Notes under the pieces: generated by a model
Seen by the model: the letters and a program-made list of their open reading frames with translations, nothing else
Databases searched by the model: none
Told to the model about the DNA's origin: nothing
Position numbers and translations under genes: made by a program
Assembly: GCF_963668085.1 (NCBI RefSeq)
Contig: NZ_OY764059.1
Location: 1,488,001 to 1,552,000 of the forward strand
Length of the DNA: 64,000 nt
Reading direction: 5' to 3'
Source: an uncultured Ilyobacter sp.
GTDB taxonomy: Bacteria; Fusobacteriota; Fusobacteriia; Fusobacteriales; Fusobacteriaceae
Part shown: in pieces, positions 9,063-18,586 of the stretch
Numbering within the stretch: position 1 is the first letter of the stretch
Layout of the letters: each line of letters opens with the position of its first letter

Positions 9063-11642
9063 TTAATTCTCAAATCTCTTTATGCTAGTCATCAACTGCT
9101 CTTTCGTAATATCTTTACAGTCAAGCTGTCTGTACAATGCGTATCCGAGTATTTTCCTGAATTCTGGGCTTGGCTTATATCCTATACTTATAAGATCAGC
9201 TCCCGTGACAAGGGGTTTTACTTTAGAAAGATCAAATAAAAATTTTCTGATTTTTTCCCTTGCTAGGTCTCTACCTTCTAAATATATCAGCATAAGCACT
9301 TCGAGACTTATCTCATTTAGAATATCATAAATTTCAGAATTTTTTTCAGCTTTTTTTAATTTTAAAAGTGCCTCTGATCTTTTTCCTATTCCAAATTCAT
9401 ATTTCTTTCTGAAATCCTGAGAAAAACTAAATTTATTGAAAATGAGCTCTATCTCGTCACTTTTTAAGTCCTCCATGATAATCAAAAAAGCCATGATCCA
9501 TTTTTCAAGTTTTAATTGAGATATCATCTCCCCTAGAGACTTAAGTTCCTCTAAGTGTTGTTTCATCTTTTCAGTAAGCTTTATATTGTGGTGAATATTT
9601 TTTAAAATGTCATATTTTTCAAGATAATTTAAGGCCATCTCAGGATTTTTATCTCCTAAAATTATTTTAAACTCATTTTTCACCCTTGGCCAAGAAATCT
9701 TCTTTAAAAAACCGTTTTCCACAGCGTCTTTTAAAAATCTTTCTGTTTCTTCTTCAATTTTAAAGTTGTATCTACTAGCAAACCTAAAGGCCCTTATTAT
9801 TCTAGTAGGATCTTCGACAAAGCTGAAATTGTGAAGTATTCTGATCTCTCTGCTTTGGATATCTCTGTATCCATTAAAAAAATCCACCAGCTCTCCGAAT
9901 TTCTGGTAGTCTACCTCTAAAGCCAGAGAATTTATAGTAAAATCTCTTCGGTACATGTCCTCTCTTATGCTTCCGTAATCAACACTGGGAAGTGAAGTAG
10001 GATACTCGTAGTATTCTACCCTAGATGTCGCTACATCTATTTTAAGCTCTTTGCTTACAATTACCACCGCCGTCTTAAATTTTTCATGGACGACTATTTT
10101 TTTCCCCTTTAGCTCATTTTTTAGATCCCAGGCAAAGGCTATTCCTTCGCCTTCCACAACTATATCAATATCTTTATTGGGGATTCCCAAAATTATATCC
10201 CTTACTATCCCGCCTACCATATAGACTTTTTCTTTTCTCTTTTTAGCTACCTTTTCTATGGCTTTTAAAAGATCAATAAGATCTCTTGGTATCTTGTCTA
10301 AAAGCTGCTCTCTCATGGCCTTTGAGACTTTTCTTTTTTTAATATCCATTCTCTTTTTCTGAGCATAGAGAAACCTCAAAATATCCGCCCTTGTCACTAT
10401 CCCTACAAGCTTTTCCCCTCTCAATATGGGGATTCTTCCTACCTCGTTTTCCACTAGTATCTGTTTCAGATCATCAATAGAGGTTTCTTCTGTAGCCGTT
10501 ATAAGTTTTGATGTCATGTAAACCTTAACTGGTGCATTGGCAAAACCGTGGCCCATTGAACGATCGATGTCACGCCTTGATATTATCCCTACCACTTTGC
10601 CCTCTTCTACCACAGGAAGACCTGTATAACCAAATCTAGTCATTATTTTATGGGCATCCCTCAATCTTGTTTCCATGGTGATGGTTTTGACTGGAGTTGA
10701 CATTATCTCCTTAGTTGTTTTACCCTTTTTTACATTTTTCAGTATAATCTCTCGAAGTTGATCATAGAGTTCATCGACAGGTGTATTTTTTACTACCACA
10801 GAGGATGCACTGGTGTGCCCTCCCCCTTGGTATCTCTCTAATATCTCGTCTAATGGAACCCCTATACTAGAGCTTCTCGCTATTATATTAGACTTTTCAT
10901 CATTGCCGCATATTATAAAGCAGGCAGTGCAGTCCTCTACATCCTTTATCTTGTTTATCAGCTCATCTATTCCCCCGAGAAATTCCTCTGAATATAACTT
11001 AGTCAGAAATATCCTCTCTGTTGAAAATTTTATAGTCTCTCCTGCCTCAAGGAGTTCTATAAAGGTTTCCTTCTGATCCTCCCTGAGTCCCTTGGTTGTA
11101 TACTCGTGAACAAATTTCAAATCCCCACCTTTTTTTATCAAAAAAGCCGCAGCTTTTAGATCATTTGGAGTGGTTATAGAGTAGGTAAAGTTCCCCGTAT
11201 CTTCGTAGAGTCCCATCAAGGCCACATTTAGTTCATATTTTTCGAAGTGCACACTGCTGCCTAGCCTATCTTTTATAATCTCTAAAAGATGCGTGGTATT
11301 AGAGCCGTAGTCTACTCTCACTATATTTCCCTCTATATCTTCATCACTTTCAGGATGGTGGTCATATATCTCTATAGGAACTTTGCCTATGAGCTCACTG
11401 AACCTTCCTATCCTTGAAACTTTTGCCGTGTCTACAACTATAAGCTTCTCTACCTGGTCAAAATCAATATCCTTGGTCTTACTTAGCCCAAGAAAATCCT
11501 GGTAAAGGGTCACAAATTTTTTCACATTATTACTCACATTTCCCGGAAAAGCTATAACAGCATTTGGATACAGTTTTTTTGCCAAAACCATGGACGAAAG
11601 AGCATCCAAGTCTGCATAAATATGTGTTGTAATCAGTTCCAT
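9063..11642 (-). CDS. DHH phosphoesterase-CBS-CCA/poly(A) nucleotidyltransferase fusion
   Basis: This 859-residue protein joins three modules. A DHH/DHHA1 phosphoesterase occupies about residues 1-300 (HIYADLDALSS, then DHHPESDED). Two CBS domains lie at about 310-435. A class II tRNA nucleotidyltransferase head at about 460-860 has VGGIVRD, the metal-binding pair in DIDIVVEG and RRDFTINS. The same domain order is known in Aquifex, Thermotoga and deltaproteobacteria, where the C-terminal part acts in tRNA 3'-end CCA or A addition and the DHH part is thought to act on oligonucleotides or cyclic dinucleotides. Whether this copy adds CCA, A only or CC only cannot be told from sequence. RBS-like GGGG precedes the ATG. 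Confidence 0.85.
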   Translation of the reverse strand: MELITTHIYADLDALSSMVLAKKLYPNAVIAFPGNVSNNVKKFVTLYQDFLGLSKTKDIDFDQVEKLIVVDTAKVSRIGRFSELIGKVPIEIYDHHPESDEDIEGNIVRVDYGSNTTHLLEIIKDRLGSSVHFEKYELNVALMGLYEDTGNFTYSITTPNDLKAAAFLIKKGGDLKFVHEYTTKGLREDQKETFIELLEAGETIKFSTERIFLTKLYSEEFLGGIDELINKIKDVEDCTACFIICGNDEKSNIIARSSSIGVPLDEILERYQGGGHTSASSVVVKNTPVDELYDQLREIILKNVKKGKTTKEIMSTPVKTITMETRLRDAHKIMTRFGYTGLPVVEEGKVVGIISRRDIDRSMGHGFANAPVKVYMTSKLITATEETSIDDLKQILVENEVGRIPILRGEKLVGIVTRADILRFLYAQKKRMDIKKRKVSKAMREQLLDKIPRDLIDLLKAIEKVAKKRKEKVYMVGGIVRDIILGIPNKDIDIVVEGEGIAFAWDLKNELKGKKIVVHEKFKTAVVIVSKELKIDVATSRVEYYEYPTSLPSVDYGSIREDMYRRDFTINSLALEVDYQKFGELVDFFNGYRDIQSREIRILHNFSFVEDPTRIIRAFRFASRYNFKIEEETERFLKDAVENGFLKKISWPRVKNEFKIILGDKNPEMALNYLEKYDILKNIHHNIKLTEKMKQHLEELKSLGEMISQLKLEKWIMAFLIIMEDLKSDEIELIFNKFSFSQDFRKKYEFGIGKRSEALLKLKKAEKNSEIYDILNEISLEVLMLIYLEGRDLAREKIRKFLFDLSKVKPLVTGADLISIGYKPSPEFRKILGYALYRQLDCKDITKEQLMTSIKRFEN

Positions 11643-11778
11643 ATTTGACCCCGCCCTTCTTTATATATTCATATTTATTTTAGCTTTTTTTAATATAAAA
11701 GTCTAGTTATAATGATATTCCTGACCTGTCACAAATTTTCACCAGAATTTTTAGTGTGCAAAATTGCCATATTTTTAG

Positions 11779-11784
11779 TATAAT
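11779..11784 (+). promoter_or_regulatory. Putative -10 box for the esterase-like lipoprotein gene
   Basis: A perfect TATAAT lies 33 bases before the TTG start. No convincing -35 is seen at normal spacing. Confidence 0.4.
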
Positions 11785-11817
11785 ATTATATCGTTGATGA
11801 TTAAAGGAGGGGTTATT

Positions 11818-13026
11818 TTGAAAAAATTCATCTTTCTTTTTCTTCTAGTATTGACAATCTCAGCCTGCAGCAATGTGGAAAAAGCAGAGTATCTAAGCAT
11901 AAATAAATCTGAATTAAAGTCATCCTATGATTCTTCAGATTATGATAAATTAACAGATGACCTCAAAAAAAACACCATTTTTTTAGCAGGTGAAATGCAC
12001 GGCATAAAGGAAAATTATACCCTAAGACTGAACCTTTTAAAGTTTCTAAGGGAAAATGCCGATGTTAAATATTACCTGGCTGAGATGGGGTACAGCAGCA
12101 GTTTTTATATAAACAAATACCTGACCACAGGAGATGAGAAATATCTGTTTCTTGTGACTAACTCCATAGTAGGTTCATACGACTATTCTATAGAGGATGT
12201 TGAGTTTTGGAGAAGCCTCTACAAATACAACAAATCCCTCCCTAAAAAAGAAAGGGTAAAAGTTATAGGCCTTGATTTAGAGCACCAGTACTGGATTGCC
12301 ATCATACACCTGCATGATATTTTAAAAAATAAAGATCTAGGGCCTGAGATGAAAGATAATTTAGATAATCTAGATAGGCTTAGCTCTTATATCTGCCCTG
12401 ATATAAATAATACAGAAAATATCTTAGAAAATACCCAAAGAATAAATATTTCATACCTTAAAAAAATAGCAGAGAATATAAACAAAGATTTAAATAAAAG
12501 AAAATTATTATATAAAAAAATTCTAAACAAAGATGAGTTTCGTGACTTAGAGTTAACTCTATCTAACTCTAGCGATACTGCTCGAATCTACAGTAATTCA
12601 GATAACAGCAGATATTTCAACTGCGAGAGAGAAAAAAGTATATATAATAATTTTCTTAGAGTCTACGGTAAACTCGGCGGTGGGAAGTATTTCGGTCAGT
12701 GGGGGGGATTTCATATTCTTCAGAAAAGCAGGTATGACGAAGATTCCTTTGCCTCATATCTGAATTTAAAGGATTCTCCTGTGAGAAAAAAGGTGGTAAG
12801 TATAAAATTTGTCTATGACAACAATAAACATAAGTCCACAAATAGAAAATTATTAAATGCTTTTAAGGAGTATAGTAGCTCTAAGTTCACTCTTTACAAA
12901 CTAAAAAATTTTAACAGTATAGGGGAGGGTCCTTGTCCTATTAATGATTACGACCCCTCTGATATAACTGAATATTTCCAATATGGAATTCTTATTAGGG
13001 ATCCTAAAAAGGTAACTGCATTATAA
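11818..13026 (+). CDS. Erythromycin-esterase-like lipoprotein
   Basis: This 402-residue predicted lipoprotein has a basic N-terminus, a hydrophobic stretch and a lipobox ending ISAC, so it is probably anchored on the periplasmic face of a membrane. The N-terminal half resembles the erythromycin esterase (EreA/EreB) fold family: FLAGEMHGIKENYTLRL matches the GExxHG active-site region, followed by LAEMGY and a helical domain. The far C-terminus is not recognised. Substrate is unknown, and family membership does not prove macrolide resistance. The start is TTG at 11818: AGGAGG (11805-11810) is 7 bases upstream, whereas the upstream in-frame ATGs precede or lack an RBS. The gene stands alone between minus-strand genes, with its own terminator. 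Confidence 0.62.
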   Translation: MKKFIFLFLLVLTISACSNVEKAEYLSINKSELKSSYDSSDYDKLTDDLKKNTIFLAGEMHGIKENYTLRLNLLKFLRENADVKYYLAEMGYSSSFYINKYLTTGDEKYLFLVTNSIVGSYDYSIEDVEFWRSLYKYNKSLPKKERVKVIGLDLEHQYWIAIIHLHDILKNKDLGPEMKDNLDNLDRLSSYICPDINNTENILENTQRINISYLKKIAENINKDLNKRKLLYKKILNKDEFRDLELTLSNSSDTARIYSNSDNSRYFNCEREKSIYNNFLRVYGKLGGGKYFGQWGGFHILQKSRYDEDSFASYLNLKDSPVRKKVVSIKFVYDNNKHKSTNRKLLNAFKEYSSSKFTLYKLKNFNSIGEGPCPINDYDPSDITEYFQYGILIRDPKKVTAL

Positions 13027-13053
13027 AAGGTCTGCCATAGCAGACCTTTTTTT
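13026..13053 (+). terminator. Terminator between convergent genes
   Basis: AAAGGTCTGC (13026-13035) pairs with GCAGACCTTT (13040-13049) around a CATA loop, followed by a T run. The minus-strand reading also ends in TTTT, so it may also stop the operon arriving from the right. Confidence 0.88.
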
Positions 13054-13071
13054 GATGTTTTTAATTTAAAC

Positions 13072-14301
13072 TTATTTTTTTTCAGGTAAAACTCTTCTTA
13101 TCATATCCATCTCTTCCATAGAATAGTCTATATTTATTTTTACAAAGGAGTTTGGATTTGCAGCTTCAACCTCTTCTTCATGTCTGTTTTTTACTAGGAT
13201 CATTTTAGGAAGAATTATTTTTTTCGCTTCTCCCTTTGGTGAGACCACCTCTAGCTCCTGTCCGCTTTCTATCCGGTTTCTCACAGCCAGAAGATACTCA
13301 TTTTCAGCTATCTTTTCCTCTACCTTGGCTACAAGCTGGTGACTCTGACTATAGGAATTCCTGTTGTTATAATTTTGTGCCTTGTCATCAGGTCTTCCAA
13401 AATAAAAACCTGGTGTATAGAGCCTGTGAGAAACTGTCTCTAGTTCCTTCAACCATTCTTCCTTAAACTTATAATTCCCCTTATAATAACTGTCTACTGC
13501 CTCACTGTATATCTTCACCACGTTAGAAACATAGTATATCCCCTTCATTCTTCCCTCTATCTTGAGAGAATCCACACCTAGGTCTAGAATTTTATCTATG
13601 AACTCTATGGTACAAAGGTCTTTTGAATTAAAGATATGGGTTCCCCCTTCATCTTCATATACAGGCATATACTCCCCTGGACGGGTCTCTTCTACTATAG
13701 AGTATTTCCACCTGCAGGATTGGGCACAGTCGCCTCTGTTGGCGTCTCTTCCTGTCATATAGTTGCTCAGGAGACATCTACCTGATATGGACATACACAT
13801 GGCTCCGTGTACAAATACCTCGATCTCAATATCTGGAACTTTCGCTCTTATTTCAGCTATATTTTCAATGGATATCTCTCTTGCCAGAACCACTCTTTTG
13901 GCTCCCATACTTTTCCACATTTTTACAGATCTCCAGTTTGTATTGCTAGCCTGGGTACTTATACTTATTGGAATCTCACTGTTTTCCCTGACTACCTGAA
14001 AAACACCTAGGTCTGCAACAATGACACCATCTACCTTGATTTTTTCCAAGAATTTTACATATCCAGGCAGGATTTCTAACTCTTCATTATGAGGTATTAT
14101 ATTTAAAGTGACATAGATCTTTTTTCCCATGCCGTGTGCATAATCAACTGCTTCTTCCAACTCTTTATCAGAAAAATTATGACTTCCTGCTCTAAGATTA
14201 AATATTTTCCCACCTAGAAAAACTGCATCTGCCCCATAATGAAAGGCCATTTTCAATTTTTCCATGTTACCTGCAGGAGCCAATAACTCTGCTCTTTTCA
14301 T
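13072..14301 (-). CDS. U32 family peptidase-like protein, probable tRNA hydroxylation protein (TrhP-like)
   Basis: This 409-residue protein begins ELLAPAGNMEKLKMAF and has the U32 signature block around residues 165-200 (E-FVHGAMCMS-SGRC-LSNY, then RG-CAQ-CRW), whose cysteines are expected to hold an iron-sulfur cluster. Members annotated as collagenase-like proteases include E. coli YegQ and B. subtilis YrrN/YrrO, which act in prephenate-dependent 5-hydroxyuridine formation at tRNA position 34. That role is inferred here from family only; other U32 members modify rRNA or make ubiquinone. It is the last gene of the operon with dnaB, 20 bases downstream of it. Confidence 0.8.
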   Translation of the reverse strand: MKRAELLAPAGNMEKLKMAFHYGADAVFLGGKIFNLRAGSHNFSDKELEEAVDYAHGMGKKIYVTLNIIPHNEELEILPGYVKFLEKIKVDGVIVADLGVFQVVRENSEIPISISTQASNTNWRSVKMWKSMGAKRVVLAREISIENIAEIRAKVPDIEIEVFVHGAMCMSISGRCLLSNYMTGRDANRGDCAQSCRWKYSIVEETRPGEYMPVYEDEGGTHIFNSKDLCTIEFIDKILDLGVDSLKIEGRMKGIYYVSNVVKIYSEAVDSYYKGNYKFKEEWLKELETVSHRLYTPGFYFGRPDDKAQNYNNRNSYSQSHQLVAKVEEKIAENEYLLAVRNRIESGQELEVVSPKGEAKKIILPKMILVKNRHEEEVEAANPNSFVKINIDYSMEEMDMIRRVLPEKK

Positions 14302-14321
14302 TTATTTCATCCTTTCTGAAT

Positions 14322-15662
14322 CTAATCTATTTTTGTAGTATAATCGGCAAATTTTGTAAGTTCATGGAAAAACCTTAAGTTTACAGTTCCTACAGGACCG
14401 TTTCTTTGTTTTCCTATATTTATTTCAGTTATCCCCTTAAACTCACTCTCTTCATTATAGTAGTCATCTCTATAGAGAAAAACTACCATATCTGCATCTT
14501 GTTCTATTGCACCAGACTCACGAAGGTCAGAAAGTATAGGCCTTCTGTCTGCTCTCTGTTCAGGTGCACGGGACAGCTGTGACAGGGCTATTACAGGTAC
14601 ATTTAGCTCTCTAGCTATTCCTTTTAGTGCTCTAGATATATCTGATATTTCCTGTTGTCTACTATCATTCTTACTTCCAGAACCACTTATCAATTGCAGG
14701 TAATCTATAAGGATCATATCAAGTTTTCCTGCAGCTTTTAGCCTTCTGGCCATGGCTCTTATTTCAAGAACAGATACATTTGGAGTATCTGCTATATGAA
14801 TCTTAGAATTAGCAAGTTTTGCACTTGCTATCCCTAGCCTTCCCCACTCCTCATCGTTTAAAAATCCATTTCTTATCTTCTGAAGTGGTAAACTTCCTTC
14901 TACTGCAAGAAGCCTTTGTAAGAGCTGTGAATTAGACATCTCTAAACTGAATATAAGGACTCCATTGTCTCCATTTTTCACGGCGTTTAGAGCCAGGTTG
15001 AGCACAAAGGCTGTCTTTCCCATAGAAGGCCTAGCTGCTATTATAACCAGATCCGAAGGATGAAAACCACTTGTCATATCATCAAAATGCTTGAATCCAG
15101 AAGATATACCTATAGTGGCTCCTCGGTTATTTTGAAGGTTTTCTAGTCTTTCAAATTCTTTCCCTAAGATATGACTTATGCCTACAACATCTTTCGCTTC
15201 CTTGGTTTCCGATATTTTAAATATCATCCCCTCAGCTTTATCCAATATAGCATCGGCATCTTCATATCCCTCATAGGTCATTTCAACTATTTTCGTTCCT
15301 ACGTCGCCCAGTCTTCTCAAAATAGCCTTTTCTTTTACTATCTTTGCGTAGCTTAGAATATTAGCAGCAGTTGGAACCTCTTCTATGATCTCATAGATTA
15401 TAGAGTTCCCTCCGCTCTCATCAAATTTTTCCTGCTTTTTTAATTTATCAATTAAAACAATGGGGTCGATAACTTCCCCATTGTTATAAGCTGCTATCAT
15501 AGCTTCATAGATATTTCTATGTGCTGCCTTGTAAAAATCTCCTGGTGACAGTATCTCTACAACATCACCTAGTGCATCTGGTTTTAATAGTATTCCCCCT
15601 AGAATTGACTTTTCAGCTTCTAGACTGCTAGGAACTTTTCTCAATTTATCTAAATCATGCAT
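14322..15662 (-). CDS. dnaB: Replicative DNA helicase
   Basis: This 446-residue hexameric helicase unwinds DNA at the replication fork. It has an N-terminal DnaB domain (about 10-110) and a RecA-like DnaB C-terminal domain with Walker A RPSMGKTAF (about 208-216), Walker B MILIDYLQL and the conserved QRNGPVG near the C-terminus. Length is normal and no intein is present. RBS AAAGGAG precedes the ATG. The gene follows rplI by 13 bases, the same order (yybS, rplI, dnaB) as in Firmicutes. Confidence 0.97.
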   Translation of the reverse strand: MHDLDKLRKVPSSLEAEKSILGGILLKPDALGDVVEILSPGDFYKAAHRNIYEAMIAAYNNGEVIDPIVLIDKLKKQEKFDESGGNSIIYEIIEEVPTAANILSYAKIVKEKAILRRLGDVGTKIVEMTYEGYEDADAILDKAEGMIFKISETKEAKDVVGISHILGKEFERLENLQNNRGATIGISSGFKHFDDMTSGFHPSDLVIIAARPSMGKTAFVLNLALNAVKNGDNGVLIFSLEMSNSQLLQRLLAVEGSLPLQKIRNGFLNDEEWGRLGIASAKLANSKIHIADTPNVSVLEIRAMARRLKAAGKLDMILIDYLQLISGSGSKNDSRQQEISDISRALKGIARELNVPVIALSQLSRAPEQRADRRPILSDLRESGAIEQDADMVVFLYRDDYYNEESEFKGITEINIGKQRNGPVGTVNLRFFHELTKFADYTTKID

Positions 15663-15675
15663 AGATTATACTCCT

Positions 15676-16122
15676 TTATCCTTTAGCAACCAATTTTAGT
15701 TCCGCTTTTACATCACTATGCAGTTTAAGAGTAACTATATGCTCACCTGTGGTTTTTATATTTGCATCTATCTTTTTCTTGTCTATATTCAGGCCAAAAT
15801 CCTTTTCTATTGCTGCAGAAATTTCCTTAGTAGTTACCGAACCGAATATCTTTCCACTTTCACCGGCCTTAACTTCCATTACAAGTACCTTTTCCTCTAT
15901 AAACTTTTTAAGCTCTTGAGCCTTTGCCTTTTCCTCGGCCAATTTTTTTTCTGCTTTTAGCCTTTTATTTTCAAGTTTTTTAAGCTCCTCATCTGTTGCG
16001 ATTATCCCTTTATTATTTTTTAAAAGGAAGTTTTTTGCGTATCCTTCAGATACATTTATAATTTCACCTTTTCTACCTTGTCCTGCTACGTCTTGTGTAA
16101 GAATAACTTTGATTTTTGACAT
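15676..16122 (-). CDS. rplI: 50S ribosomal protein L9
   Basis: The 148-residue L9 has an N-terminal rRNA-binding domain (KVILTQDV-GQGRKGEI-V--GYA-NFLL), a long charged connecting helix rich in Lys, Ala and Glu (about 42-75) and a C-terminal domain (about 80-148) with SGKIFGSVT. The start was placed at the ATG giving MSKIKVIL, five codons inside the longest frame, because GGGGGAA lies just upstream and the length is then the family standard. It sits 18 bases behind the yybS-like gene. Confidence 0.97.
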   Translation of the reverse strand: MSKIKVILTQDVAGQGRKGEIINVSEGYAKNFLLKNNKGIIATDEELKKLENKRLKAEKKLAEEKAKAQELKKFIEEKVLVMEVKAGESGKIFGSVTTKEISAAIEKDFGLNIDKKKIDANIKTTGEHIVTLKLHSDVKAELKLVAKG

Positions 16123-16140
16123 TATAAATTCCCCCAAACT

Positions 16141-16941
16141 CTATTTTTTTTCAACATTTATTTTTATTACATCAAAACTTTTTACAGCTCCTATTATAAA
16201 AACTGCCGTTGGAAACATCGCTGCAGTCAGCACTGCCAAAATTTTTGTAAATCCCTTTATGCTAAACTTTTTACCAAACATGGAATAAATAACCTTTATA
16301 CCAAATATCATATACATAAGCTTACTTATACTCAAAAGGTTGTTGAGATAGAAATTCTCTGTACCCATAAACTTAGTGGAAAAAAACGCCACTATGTAAA
16401 TAAGGGTCCACTTATACGAGAAGTCCCATACCCTATAGGTTTTCGAATTCAAATTAAAATAAGTGAAATAATTGCATATTAAGGAGTATATAAACATTAT
16501 AAACAAGGAATTAGCTGATATATATTTAAAAACCTCATCCATTTGTTTCGGATCCATCTTCAATACTTCTGTGTATAGATTTTTATTCGCCTCAATAACA
16601 GTTGCCGAGTCTTTTACTACGAGTAGTGAAAAAACAAGAGCAAGAAGGGTTATTATAGAGGTAGATATAAAAATCCTGTCAAATATAGCCACATGAGGCT
16701 TATATTTTTCAAAATAATAATACAAGGTCTCTATTACAAGAAATACTCCTATATAGGCAATCAGAAGACTTAGATCAAATATTCCAATAGCTGCCATAGC
16801 TAGAAAGTTAGCAACCAATCTAGATTTCATATTCATGGTACGCATCTTTTTTATCTTGTATACTGGAAGTAAAAAGGATAAAAAAGGAACCATCAGGGCT
16901 ACTAAAAACAATCCGAAAATATTAATTGCTGCTATTATCAT
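16141..16941 (-). CDS. YybS-like membrane protein (DUF2232)
   Basis: A 266-residue integral membrane protein with about eight hydrophobic segments and no catalytic motif I can see. It is assigned to the YybS/DUF2232 type from topology, length and its position directly before rplI and dnaB, the same neighbourhood as yybS in Firmicutes; sequence similarity alone is weak to the eye. The family is uncharacterised, with a transport role sometimes suggested. It is the first gene of its operon, behind a clear sigma-70 promoter at 17007-17035. Confidence 0.65.
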   Translation of the reverse strand: MIIAAINIFGLFLVALMVPFLSFLLPVYKIKKMRTMNMKSRLVANFLAMAAIGIFDLSLLIAYIGVFLVIETLYYYFEKYKPHVAIFDRIFISTSIITLLALVFSLLVVKDSATVIEANKNLYTEVLKMDPKQMDEVFKYISANSLFIMFIYSLICNYFTYFNLNSKTYRVWDFSYKWTLIYIVAFFSTKFMGTENFYLNNLLSISKLMYMIFGIKVIYSMFGKKFSIKGFTKILAVLTAAMFPTAVFIIGAVKSFDVIKINVEKK

Positions 16942-17006
16942 CTTAAACTCCTTTCAAAAAAATAATAAGTTACTTGTGAACTCAACATATAAAAACACTT
17001 TAAATC

Positions 17007-17035
17007 ATTATAGCATAATTTCATAATTTTGTTAA
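17007..17035 (-). promoter_or_regulatory. Sigma-70 promoter of the yybS-rplI-dnaB operon
   Basis: On the minus strand TTAACA, a 17-base spacer and a perfect TATAAT. Just upstream, a 9-bp inverted repeat TAGGTAATT/AATTACCTA lies between dnaX and this promoter; it lacks a T run and may be a weak dnaX terminator or an operator. Confidence 0.75.
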
Positions 17036-17091
17036 CTTTAGGTAATTTGACTCTTTAGCCCAAAACCTCTAATTACCTATAAAAAGATAGT

Positions 17092-18552
17092 TTACATAAG
17101 TTCTCCATCAAAGAACTCTATTATTTTGTCAGAGAAAGATTTTCCAGTTTCAGATTTTTTATTTTTTTCTCCAACTATTTCATATACTATTTTGAGTTTT
17201 GGATGGGTCAATTCTCTCATAGAACTTAGAAATATATCCCTGTACTGATTCTCTTCCATTTTGTCTCTGGAAAATCTATTTTCTGGATAAAATCCTACGT
17301 AGAGAGTCCCCTCTAAAACTTTTACAGGAAAAGCCCCTGCAAGAAGTGCGGCGATAGTTATCTTTTCATTTTTAGCCCTTTTTACAGCCTCATCCCATGA
17401 CCTTTTTACGTCTTCTATAGTCACCCTTATTTCAGATTCAGGGATTGATTTTTCAAATACTTCTTCGGGTTTAGACTCTCTAACCTCAGGAATATGCCTT
17501 GTTTTTTCTTCTCGGTAGACAGTTTTAGGTAGTGTAGTTTCTCCCGAAAGTTTATGAAGAATCACATAACCAAGAAGCCGCTTGTCCTCTTCATATTTAA
17601 ACTTTGTTATTACATCATATATGGCCCCTATAATAGGGATCCCTTCCTCAGGAGTCAACTCACCTTTTAGCATAAGTTCCTTTGACAACCTTGCCAGGTC
17701 CCTAAAAAAACTCTCTATGTTCACAGATCCATTCCAAAGAGTATCCAAAAATTTTACTCCTCTATAACTGTCTCCCTCTCTTGCTATTTGAAGAAATTCC
17801 ATAAGTTGCTTCTCTGGAATAACCCCTAAAACTTGCTGACTCTTTTCAACTGTGATACTCTCTCCATAACAACTTGAAATAAGCTTTTCAAATATGGATA
17901 TAGCATCTCTCATACTCCCCCCTGCTTTTTCGTAGATGAGAAGTAAACTTGCATCGTCCACCTCTATACCCTCACTTTTCCCTATTTCAAGGAGCCTCTC
18001 CCTTGTATTTTCAAATGAAATAGGTTTGAAATCATATCTTTGACATCTAGATATGATAGTTGGAAGTATTTTATCAGGTTCAGTTGTTGCCAGTATAAAT
18101 AACACATGACTTGGAGGTTCTTCTAGGGTTTTTAATAGGGCATTAAATGCCTCTTTTGTCAGCATATGAGCCTCGTCTATTATATATACTTTTTTTCTTC
18201 CTCTTGCAGGTCTATAGTTTATCTTGTCCTTCAGCTGCCTTATCTCATCTATACCTCTGTTTGACGCAGCATCTATCTCTATCATATCGACAAAATTTCC
18301 CTCGTTTACTGCCAGGCAGTTATCACAAGTATCACAGGGGTCATCTGTTATCCCTTTTGTCAGACAGTTCAGACCTTTGGCTATTAGTCTTGCAGTTGTG
18401 GTTTTCCCAACACCTCTAGGTCCTGCAAAAAGATATGCATGGGCCATTCTATTTTCTCTCAAGGAATTTTTTATGGTTTTTATTATATCTTCTTCTCCCG
18501 CCACCTCATTAAAATTGGAAGGCCGATATTTTCTATATAAAGTAAGATGCAT
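17092..18552 (-). CDS. dnaX: DNA polymerase III subunit gamma/tau
   Basis: This 486-residue clamp-loader ATPase has an AAA+ module (about 1-230) with Walker A GPRGVGKTT, a zinc-binding group of four cysteines (CLTKG--DDPCDTCDNC), Walker B IDEAH and the ISRCQR arginine-finger/sensor region. A clamp-loader domain III follows, then a short C-terminal region. It is shorter than E. coli tau, so the DnaB- and polymerase-binding tail is reduced. I see no classical internal slippery site that would make a separate gamma. RBS AGGAGG lies 6 bases before the ATG. It may be cotranscribed with the envelope operon upstream, through a 142-base leader holding two hairpins. Confidence 0.95.
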   Translation of the reverse strand: MHLTLYRKYRPSNFNEVAGEEDIIKTIKNSLRENRMAHAYLFAGPRGVGKTTTARLIAKGLNCLTKGITDDPCDTCDNCLAVNEGNFVDMIEIDAASNRGIDEIRQLKDKINYRPARGRKKVYIIDEAHMLTKEAFNALLKTLEEPPSHVLFILATTEPDKILPTIISRCQRYDFKPISFENTRERLLEIGKSEGIEVDDASLLLIYEKAGGSMRDAISIFEKLISSCYGESITVEKSQQVLGVIPEKQLMEFLQIAREGDSYRGVKFLDTLWNGSVNIESFFRDLARLSKELMLKGELTPEEGIPIIGAIYDVITKFKYEEDKRLLGYVILHKLSGETTLPKTVYREEKTRHIPEVRESKPEEVFEKSIPESEIRVTIEDVKRSWDEAVKRAKNEKITIAALLAGAFPVKVLEGTLYVGFYPENRFSRDKMEENQYRDIFLSSMRELTHPKLKIVYEIVGEKNKKSETGKSFSDKIIEFFDGELM

Positions 18553-18586
18553 TATTTCCTCCTAAAAGCTCTCTTTTTTGGATCAC

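Noticed and set aside
16942..17091. Inverted repeat TAGGTAATT/AATTACCTA as a dnaX terminator
   Set aside because: It has no T run on the minus strand, so it is not listed as a terminator.
17092..18552. Programmed frameshift in dnaX
   Set aside because: The only long A run (near 17150-17165) is almost at the C-terminus and lacks the internal Shine-Dalgarno and stem of known sites.
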